A DNA stretch of 64,000 nt, from positions 76,259 to 140,258 of the forward strand of contig NZ_KB892709.1 of NCBI RefSeq assembly GCF_000373925.1, in the 5' to 3' direction. The notes below the pieces were generated by a model that did no database searches, had not been told where the DNA came from, and saw only the letters and a program-made list of their open reading frames with translations. The translations under genes were made by a program, and so were the position numbers. The stretch comes from Actinopolymorpha alba DSM 45243. GTDB taxonomy: Bacteria; Actinomycetota; Actinomycetes; Propionibacteriales; Actinopolymorphaceae. This document shows positions 58,024 through 64,000 of the stretch, in pieces; positions within the stretch are counted from its first letter, which is position 1, and each line of letters starts with the position of its first letter.

Positions 58024-58680
58024 CTACGCTTCGATGGCGGGGTTGGATTTGTCCTTCGGCTTCTTGCGCGGCTTGCGCTTGACCTCGACTCCTCCCCAGA
58101 AGGCGAGGCCCGTGACTCGTACGACGGGCTGCCCTGGGCGGGCTTCCATATGTGCGCCGGTCTCGTCGAAGCCACCCATGATGCCAACGCCGTCGACGAC
58201 CACGTTGACATCCTCCGGAACGGTGATCTCGATGCCGCCCATCACCGCGAACGCACGGATCGTCACCTCGCGTTGCGCGAAACGCGCGTCGCGCAGGTCG
58301 AGCTGGACCCCGCCCATGAAGGCCACCGCGGTGTAGGCGGGCGGGACGACCCACATGCCGCGGCGACTTGCCCCTGACAAGAGTGCGACGGAGAACGACT
58401 GGCCCGGCGTACCACCGACGCGAGGAAAGTCGTTCGACGATGACGGCGCCACCGCGGCCGCGGGCGTCTGCACCGCATCGACCGCCGGAAGGTCTGTGGT
58501 GAGGCGCTCAAGCTCAGCGTATGTCTTGGCGGCGAACACGCCGTCGAGGCGCTCGTCGAGCTCTTCGAGAGTGAGGCGGCCTTCACCGGCGGCGTCCCGA
58601 AGCACCTCGGCGACGCGATGCCGGTCGGCGTCTGAGGCGCGGATGTCGCGCGGGTTGGTCGGCTCGGGCAACTGGTTCAC
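58024..58680 (-). CDS. DUF1707 - LiaF-like cytoplasmic protein
   Basis: 218 residues. DUF1707 SHOCT-like domain at about 10-65 (IRASDADRHRVAEVLRDAAG, then EGRLTLEELDERLD). A beta-strand domain of the LiaF/DUF2154 type follows (AVMGGIEITVPEDVNVVVDG, repeated MGG motifs), and a Lys-rich tail (KRKPRKKPKDKSNP). There is no membrane segment. Related proteins sense envelope stress or anchor at the membrane; the role here is unknown. Confidence 0.88.
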   Translation of the reverse strand: MNQLPEPTNPRDIRASDADRHRVAEVLRDAAGEGRLTLEELDERLDGVFAAKTYAELERLTTDLPAVDAVQTPAAAVAPSSSNDFPRVGGTPGQSFSVALLSGASRRGMWVVPPAYTAVAFMGGVQLDLRDARFAQREVTIRAFAVMGGIEITVPEDVNVVVDGVGIMGGFDETGAHMEARPGQPVVRVTGLAFWGGVEVKRKPRKKPKDKSNPAIEA

Positions 58681-58920
58681 AGCGTCAGCTTAGGACCTGG
58701 CGCCCGGGCAATGCGCGGGGCGCTGTGCGGATGGTCGACGGACGTGGTAATCGCGCGGCCGGTGGCCGGGCTTCGGGTAGGTCCCGCAGGTGTCAGACGG
58801 GCCCATCGAAGGGAGGGCTGAGAGAGGTGGTTCGCCAGGTACGAAGGGCGTGGGTAACACTGGTCGAGCGGCTTGGCCACTGCTCTTGCCAGCCGCCGTG
58901 CGATCGGTCAGGCTTGCGCA

Positions 58921-58930
58921 GCAAGCGCTT
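58921..58930 (+). promoter_or_regulatory. AAGCGCTT palindrome upstream of the Gfo/Idh/MocA gene
   Basis: GCAAGCGCTT with the central octamer AAGCGCTT (58923-58930), about 52 bp before the ATG. LacI-family sugar repressors of actinobacteria commonly bind such cores. A second GCAAGCGCTTA lies near 13588. The rest of 58681-58981 has no gene. Confidence 0.45.
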
Positions 58931-58981
58931 ACCGTACGCGTGGACAGTCCTTGACAAAGAGGATCGCCGGAAGGGGCCCGC

Positions 58982-60370
58982 ATGACCACTGAGCAACCGT
59001 CCAGCCAAGAAGGGGAGAACAGCACCGACGGAAGTCAGGTCGGAGTTCGTGGACGGGCACGGTATGCGGTCGTCGGGCTCGGGTCGCGGTCTCGGATGTT
59101 CACCGCCGCGCTTCTGACCGACTACAAGGAATACGGCGAGCTTGTCGGGCTGTGCGATCTCAACCAGACGCGGATGCGATATTACAACGGGCTGTTCGCC
59201 GATTCCTACGGCGCCGAACCCATCCCGACCTACCGGCCGGACGAATTCGTTCGCATGCTGGAGGAGCAGCGGGTCGACACCGTGATCGTCACCTCCGTCG
59301 ACCGCACGCACGATCACTACATCGTGACCGCGCTCGAGAATGGCTGCGACGTCATCTCCGAGAAGCCGCTCACCACCGACGCGGCCAAGTGTCAACGCAT
59401 CCTGGACGCGCACGAACGCACCGGCCGGAAGCTGACCGTTTCGTTCAACTATCGCTACGCGCCGCGTAATTCCGCGGTCAAGGAACTCATCCAGTCGGGC
59501 GTGATTGGGGACATCCAGTCAGTGCATTTCGAATGGCTGCTGGACACCCGGCATGGCGCCGACTATTTCCGGCGCTGGCACCGCGACAAGCGGAATTCCG
59601 GTGGGTTGATGATTCACAAGGCCAGCCATCACTTCGACCTGGTGAACTGGTGGTTGGGCGAGACTCCCGAGACGGTGTTCGGGTTCGGGGACCTGCGCTT
59701 CTATGGGCGTGACAACGCCGAACGCCGGGGCGAGGTGGTGAGCAGCTACCGCAGTCACGGAAACCCCGACATCGAGAAGGACCTGTGGGCGATCCGGCTT
59801 GCTGACGACCCGACGCTGCGCTCGCTCTATCTCGAAGCCGAGCACGAGGACGGCTACGTGCGTGACCGCAACGTCTTCACCGACGGGATCAGCATCGAGG
59901 ATGACATGGCGGTGCTGGTCCGGTACCAGTCTGGCGCCACGCTGTCATACCACCTCACGGCGTACTCGCCCTGGGAGGGTTACCGCGTGATGTTCAACGG
60001 CACCAAGGGCCGGATCGAGTTGGACGTGGAGGAGCGGTCGTACGTCAGCGGCGCTGCTCACGACCCCAACAAGCCCGGATCGGGCGCGCCGAAGGCACCT
60101 CCGATCGACTCCGCGCGGCTCACCGTGCGACCGTTGTGGGACATTCCCCAACCGGTCACGGTCGAGGAGGGCAGTGGCGGCCACGGCGGCGGCGACCGGC
60201 GATTGCTGGCGGATCTCTTCGGCGCGGCAGAGGAGTCAGACCCGCTCGGCCGGGCCGCCACCCATCTCGACGGCGCCTACGCGATGCTGGTCGGGGCCGC
60301 GGCCAACCGTTCCTTTGCGACCGGCCAGGCAGTGCGGATCAACGATCTGGTGCGCTTCCCCGGCGCCTGA
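58982..60370 (+). CDS. Gfo/Idh/MocA-family oxidoreductase
   Basis: 462 residues. NAD(P)-binding start RYAVVGLGSRSRMFTAAL (GxGxxS), EKPLTTDAA with the conserved EKP motif, and the C-terminal alpha/beta domain with HKASHHFDLVNWWLGETPET. Members oxidise or epimerise sugars and sugar derivatives. Upstream AAGAGGATC, ATG start. It is convergent with a GH95 glycosidase, so it may act on the fucose/galactose sugars released by it (inference). Confidence 0.9.
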   Translation: MTTEQPSSQEGENSTDGSQVGVRGRARYAVVGLGSRSRMFTAALLTDYKEYGELVGLCDLNQTRMRYYNGLFADSYGAEPIPTYRPDEFVRMLEEQRVDTVIVTSVDRTHDHYIVTALENGCDVISEKPLTTDAAKCQRILDAHERTGRKLTVSFNYRYAPRNSAVKELIQSGVIGDIQSVHFEWLLDTRHGADYFRRWHRDKRNSGGLMIHKASHHFDLVNWWLGETPETVFGFGDLRFYGRDNAERRGEVVSSYRSHGNPDIEKDLWAIRLADDPTLRSLYLEAEHEDGYVRDRNVFTDGISIEDDMAVLVRYQSGATLSYHLTAYSPWEGYRVMFNGTKGRIELDVEERSYVSGAAHDPNKPGSGAPKAPPIDSARLTVRPLWDIPQPVTVEEGSGGHGGGDRRLLADLFGAAEESDPLGRAATHLDGAYAMLVGAAANRSFATGQAVRINDLVRFPGA

Positions 60371-60400
60371 GCTAGCCGGGTTTTCTTGGCCCTCGAGCCT

Positions 60401-60456
60401 CTCGAGTTGTCATAGGTTTCTCGGTCTCTTAGCCGAGAAACCTATGACAACCCGAG
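60401..60456. repeat. Dispersed hairpin, copy 2
   Basis: Two 24-nt arms with 23 pairs around the same TCTCTTAG loop as the copy at 42759. Outer pairs differ from copy 1 (for example AT in place of GC next to the AGG) yet remain complementary. Here it lies between two convergent genes and could act as a bidirectional terminator. Confidence 0.85.
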
Positions 60457-60501
60457 GCCGACCGGCGCCTTGTGGGGCCTCCTGACCTACCAGCGCTCCC
60501 G

Positions 60502-62814
60502 CTAGTCGGAGGCGAGGGCTTCGTAGTGGCGGCCTTCGCGGAGCAGGAAGGCCACCTCGTCACCGTCACAGTGATGATCGACGAGTTCGCCTGTCTCGGC
60601 GTCCAGGAGTTTGTACGCGCCGCGGTCGAAGACGCCGCACTTGACCCGAACCCTCTGGTCATGGTGGGCGGTGAGGTAAACCTGCCTGGCGTGGCCGGCC
60701 GCCCAGCTGACGTCAACGGTGACACCGCCCCGGGCCCGCAGACCGATCACGCTCCCGCTCTCCCATGCCGTGGGTAGGGCGGGAAGGACGTGGATGGTCG
60801 CGAGCCCGTCCGCGAGGCGGCTCTGGACCAACATCTCGGCGATCCCGGCGGTCGCGCCGAAATTACCGTCGATCTGGAACGGCGGATGGGTGTCCCACAG
60901 GTTGGGCAGGGTCGAGTGGTGCAGGAGTTCGCGCAGCATGAGATACGCGTGGTCACCATCGAGCAGGCGAGCCCAAAAGTTGATCTTCCAGGCTTTGCTC
61001 CAGCCCGTACCTCCGTCGCCGCGCGCCCGCAAGGTGACCTTGACGGCATCGGTGAGCTTGGTTTCGGTCAGCGGGGAGAGCTGTGCTCCTGGGTGAAGCG
61101 CGTACAGGTGGGAGACGTGGCGGTGCTCGTCGACGGGGTCGTCAAGGTCGACTTTCCACTCCTGGAGTTGGCCCCAGGAGCCGACGCGCAGGCCGGGATC
61201 CAGGCGCGCCAGTGTGTCAACGAGCTCCTGACGTAGGCCAGGATCGTCTCCCAGCAGCTGGTTGGCCGCCAGGGTGTTCGCGAGGAGGTCCCAGACGAGT
61301 TGCTGCGACATCGCGGCGCCGGCCGTCACCAGCCCGTGCTCGGGGGAGTAGCTCGGCGAGACCACCAGCTGGCCATCTGACGGGTCGGTGACGAGGAAGT
61401 CCAGCCAGAAGCGCGCCGCCTCCGCCATGACCGGATAGGCCTTCTCGCGAAGGAAATCGAGGTCGCCCTCGAACTCGTAGTGCTCCCAGAGGTGCCGGCA
61501 CAGCCAGGCTGCCGCCTCCGGAAACCAGAACGACTTTGGGTAGTCGCGTACGCCGTTGAAACCCCAGATGTTGGTCTGGTTGTGCACAACCCAGCCGCGT
61601 ACGCCGCAGATCTGCTGGGCGGCTTCGCGGCCGGGCAGGCGCTGCGCGTCGATGAAGTCGAACAACGGCTCGGTGGTCTCGGCGAGATTGGTCAGGTGCG
61701 CCGGCCAGTAGTTCATCTGCAGGTTGATGTTGACGTGATAGTCACTGGACCACGGCGGCGCGGTGGAGGCGTTCCAGACTCCCTGCAGGTTGGCGGGAAG
61801 CGAACCCGGCCGGGAGGAGGCGACCAGAAGGTACCGGCCGTACTGGAAGTGCAATACCTCCAGGGCGCGACTATCCGGCCCGGCTCCGTCGTAGCGGTCC
61901 AGGAGTTCGCCGGTCGGCATCGTGAGGGTCGCCGGCTGGCCGAGGTCGAGGCGGACGCGGTGGAAGAGGCTGCCGTGGTCGGTGACGTGGCTGGCGCGCA
62001 GCGCGGCGTACGTCTGCGAGGCAGCCGTGTTTACCTGCCGGGTGATCCGGCGGTGCGGGTCCTTGCCGCGATAGCGCGGATAGCGATCGGCGTAGTCGGT
62101 GCCGGCCGACAGGAGGATGGTCACCGCCTGGGCTTCTCGCACCGTGACGGTTTCCTCGCCGTCATGGAGGGTGCCGTTCTCGGCGATGACGAGGATCTGG
62201 CCTTCGTAGATCAGGCCGTTGTCGGGAAGTGCGCCCCGCACCATGATCCGTCCGTTGTGGACATGGACGTGGGCATGGTCATGCGGGGATGTGAAGCGCA
62301 CTGTCAAGGACAGCTTGGCAGCCTTGCTCGCCGTCAACCTGGTGGCGATCACCCCGGCCGGATGGCTGGCGAAATGTTCGCGAAGGTAACGCACCCCGTC
62401 GATGGTGTACTCGACCCGCGCGATTCCTTCAGCGAGGTCGAGGCTACGGCGGTAATGGCTGGGCGCGACCCCCGCGTCGTGAAGGTCGATGTACAGATCG
62501 CCGAACGGTTGGTAGGCGCCGAAGCCCCAGTCGGGTTGGCCGAGTTGGCTGGCGAGCCAGTCGGGTTCGGCATGACTGCGTTCGGTGAGCTCGTCCCGGA
62601 CCCTCTGCAGAGCACCGGGGCGGGGGGTCTCCCACAGGCCGTATCCATAGGCGTGGCCGTCTTCGACCGAACCCGGACCACCAGTCCACAGGCTTTTTTC
62701 GTTGAGCTGCAGGCGTTCGGACGCGACGCCCCCGAAGACCATCGCGCCCAGGCGGCCATTTCCGATCGGCAGCGCCTCGCGTTCCCAGTCGCTCGCCGGC
62801 TCGTCGTACCACAA
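60502..62814 (-). CDS. Glycoside hydrolase family 95 (alpha-L-fucosidase-type)
   Basis: About 770 residues. Inverting GH95 enzymes release alpha-1,2-fucose or L-galactose from plant and host glycans. Motifs: LPIGNGRLGAMVFGG near the start, ASSRPGSLPANLQGVWN, NINLQMNYWPAHLTNL with the paired catalytic Asn, VSHLYALHPG, GGTGWSKAWKINFWARL. The first in-frame start codon is this TTG, without a ribosome binding site; the frame continues upstream through family-like LTLWYDEPA to an ATC at 62880 preceded by AGGAGG, then a stop. No signal peptide, so an intracellular enzyme is likely. Confidence 0.92.
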   Translation of the reverse strand: MWYDEPASDWEREALPIGNGRLGAMVFGGVASERLQLNEKSLWTGGPGSVEDGHAYGYGLWETPRPGALQRVRDELTERSHAEPDWLASQLGQPDWGFGAYQPFGDLYIDLHDAGVAPSHYRRSLDLAEGIARVEYTIDGVRYLREHFASHPAGVIATRLTASKAAKLSLTVRFTSPHDHAHVHVHNGRIMVRGALPDNGLIYEGQILVIAENGTLHDGEETVTVREAQAVTILLSAGTDYADRYPRYRGKDPHRRITRQVNTAASQTYAALRASHVTDHGSLFHRVRLDLGQPATLTMPTGELLDRYDGAGPDSRALEVLHFQYGRYLLVASSRPGSLPANLQGVWNASTAPPWSSDYHVNINLQMNYWPAHLTNLAETTEPLFDFIDAQRLPGREAAQQICGVRGWVVHNQTNIWGFNGVRDYPKSFWFPEAAAWLCRHLWEHYEFEGDLDFLREKAYPVMAEAARFWLDFLVTDPSDGQLVVSPSYSPEHGLVTAGAAMSQQLVWDLLANTLAANQLLGDDPGLRQELVDTLARLDPGLRVGSWGQLQEWKVDLDDPVDEHRHVSHLYALHPGAQLSPLTETKLTDAVKVTLRARGDGGTGWSKAWKINFWARLLDGDHAYLMLRELLHHSTLPNLWDTHPPFQIDGNFGATAGIAEMLVQSRLADGLATIHVLPALPTAWESGSVIGLRARGGVTVDVSWAAGHARQVYLTAHHDQRVRVKCGVFDRGAYKLLDAETGELVDHHCDGDEVAFLLREGRHYEALASD

Positions 62815-62892
62815 CGTGAGGGGATGAGTGGGCAGGAACGAAAACTCCGAACCGTCAGCTGCCGATCGTGAGGATTGGATGGCGGGCCTCCT

Positions 62893-63129
62893 GACAAGTC
62901 AGGGTGGGCACGGGCACGAGATGGGTGGAACAGGAACGAACCTCTCATGATCGTACCTGCGAGATTTCTTTCCGTCAGTGCCGCAAGTCCCCGCGAAACA
63001 GCCGAACTGGTGCAGGTACGACGTCCGGAAGAGGCCGATTCCGCAAGAAATGACGTGGTAGCGGCGTGCCTCGCCCACCGGCGGCGGGCCCGACCGCATC
63101 CCGCGTCGGGCCCGCATTCCGGTCGAACG
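62893..63129. other. Gap between the GH13 and GH95 genes
   Basis: About 240 bp without a supported gene. It should hold the GH95 promoter on the minus strand; no clear -35/-10 pair or sugar operator was recognised. Confidence 0.4.
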
Positions 63130-63999
63130 TCAGCGAAGCCGAAGCCAGGCGGCGGCGCCCACGAAAAGCTGACCGTCGAGCACCGGTGCGCTGGCGAGCA
63201 GGACGTCGGCCTTGGCCGGCAACGGCACCACCCTCCGGGAGAGGTTCACCACGCAACGGAAGTTGGTGCCGCGGTCGAACGCCAGCACCCCCTCGGGTGA
63301 GTCGTCCCGCCAGGTGAGCGAACCGTCACCCAACCCCGGGACCGACCGGCGAAGGCTGAGCGCCTCGCGGTAGAGCTCCAGCATCGAGAACTGATCGCCG
63401 GTCTGGGCCTCCACACTGAGGTCCTTCCACCCTGACGGCTGCGGCAGCCACGGCGTACCGGTGCCGAAACCCAGCGCGGGCTCGTCCGCCGACCACGGCA
63501 GCGGGACCCGGCAGCCGTCGCGGCCGCGGGACTGGTGTCCGGAGCGCTCCCAGATCGGGTCCTGGAGGGCCTCGACGGGGAGGTTCTCGACCTCAGGGAG
63601 CCCAAGCTCGTCGCCCTGGTAGATGTACGCGCCACCGGGAAGCGCCAGCATGAGGAGCGCGGCGGCGCGGGCCCGAAGGACGCCGGGCACGAGATCGGTG
63701 GGAACGCTGCCCGCGCCCTTGTGTTCCTGGCCCGCGGCCCGGCCGTAGCGGGTGACGTGCCGGATCACGTCGTGGTTGGAGAGCACCCAGGTCGCGGGGG
63801 CGTTCTCCTCGCCGAGGGTCTGCAGGCTGTGGTCGATCGACCGGCGGAACTCCTCGGCATTCCAGCCGCACTTGAGGAAGTCGAAGTTGAACGCCGTATG
63901 CAGCTCGTCGGGGCGCAGGTAGCGCGCGAGCCGGTTGGTCTCGGTGCGTACCCACGCCTCGGCGACGAAGAGCCGCGCACCTTCGGGCGTTCCGGCGTA
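63130..63999 (-). CDS. GH13 alpha-glucosidase / oligo-1,6-glucosidase (5' end outside window)
   Basis: C-terminal ~290 residues of an alpha-amylase family enzyme. Seen: LFVAEAWVR (region with the catalytic Glu in GH13), TWVLSNHDVIRHVTRYG (region IV SNHD), ALLMLALPGGAYIYQGDELG, then a C-terminal beta domain (FRCVVNLSRR). It cleaves alpha-glucosides such as maltose, isomaltose or sucrose. It precedes the GH95 gene on the same strand with a 250-bp gap and probably starts an operon off the window. Confidence 0.92.
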   Translation of the reverse strand, partial: YAGTPEGARLFVAEAWVRTETNRLARYLRPDELHTAFNFDFLKCGWNAEEFRRSIDHSLQTLGEENAPATWVLSNHDVIRHVTRYGRAAGQEHKGAGSVPTDLVPGVLRARAAALLMLALPGGAYIYQGDELGLPEVENLPVEALQDPIWERSGHQSRGRDGCRVPLPWSADEPALGFGTGTPWLPQPSGWKDLSVEAQTGDQFSMLELYREALSLRRSVPGLGDGSLTWRDDSPEGVLAFDRGTNFRCVVNLSRRVVPLPAKADVLLASAPVLDGQLFVGAAAWLRLR

Positions 64000-64000
64000 G

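Noticed and set aside
61480-62871. 463-codon plus-strand frame antisense to GH95
   Set aside because: Antisense shadow of a strongly conserved enzyme.

Overview
The window is a 64 kb stretch of high-G+C actinobacterial chromosome. The evidence is uniformly GC-rich third codon positions, many GTG starts, several apparently leaderless promoters, an F420-dependent reductase, mycobacterial/streptomycete-type DnaA boxes, an SsbB-like protein, DUF222, DUF1707 and WYL proteins, and an orn/tRNA-His neighbourhood. The gene mix (carbohydrate ABC importers, GH95, GH13, pectate lyase, Gfo/Idh/MocA) fits a plant- or soil-associated member of Propionibacteriales (Kribbella/Actinopolymorpha-like). That placement is inference.

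Layout. 1-1.5 kb: the end of a sugar ABC importer operon (MalF/MalG-type permeases). 1.8-9.9 kb: an accessory island ending at the 3' end of tRNA-Lys(CTT). Its two sides carry related fragments of a tyrosine integrase with an embedded HTH segment. Between them lie three unrelated-looking small P-loop kinases, a GNAT, a duplicated membrane-anchored protein (one copy broken), an orphan Clp_N protein with a strong palindrome upstream, a PhyH-type dioxygenase, and three 11-nt-spaced repeat doublets. 10-24.7 kb: core-like genes (CrtI-like oxidoreductase, thioredoxin, F420-NADP reductase, methyltransferase, lone hemC, phosphotransferase, divergent map/HTH pair, orn, VWA + ChlI-like AAA pair, TetR/MFS drug-efflux pair).

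24.7-34.6 kb: GGDEF protein, MarR-ABC exporter operon, HtrA-like lipoprotein protease, a three-domain VOC/SRPBCC fusion, DUF222 pseudogene, Dps, cold-shock protein with a structured leader, and a Nudix-GNAT fusion. 35-43.6 kb: AraC/PhyH pair, secreted alpha/beta hydrolase with a Calx-beta-like tail, LOG protein, secreted pectate lyase, Nudix, and a truncated nucleotidyltransferase beside a cluster of inverted repeats. 43.6-50.9 kb: a heterodimeric ABC exporter with one canonical and one degenerate ATPase site, two sensory-domain proteins without output domains (MASE1; DUF4118-GAF), DUF2461 and a HAD phosphatase.

50.9-58.7 kb: WYL/DinB pair, isochorismatase, DUF1905, tRNA-Arg(TCT), an SsbB-like gene preceded by two perfect DnaA boxes, ettA, MarR/YceI pair, thioesterase and DUF1707 protein. 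58.9-64 kb: a carbohydrate locus (Gfo/Idh/MocA, GH95 fucosidase-type, partial GH13).

The most unusual signals are these: (i) the integrase-HTH chimeras and repeat doublets of the tRNA-Lys island; (ii) two dispersed hairpins 18 kb apart with an identical 8-nt loop and compensatory stem changes; (iii) palindromic operators built into the divergent map/HTH promoter; (iv) DnaA boxes in front of the SsbB-like gene; (v) a Shine-Dalgarno sequestering hairpin before a drug-type ABC ATPase; (vi) a GH95 gene whose only good ribosome binding site points to an ATC codon.
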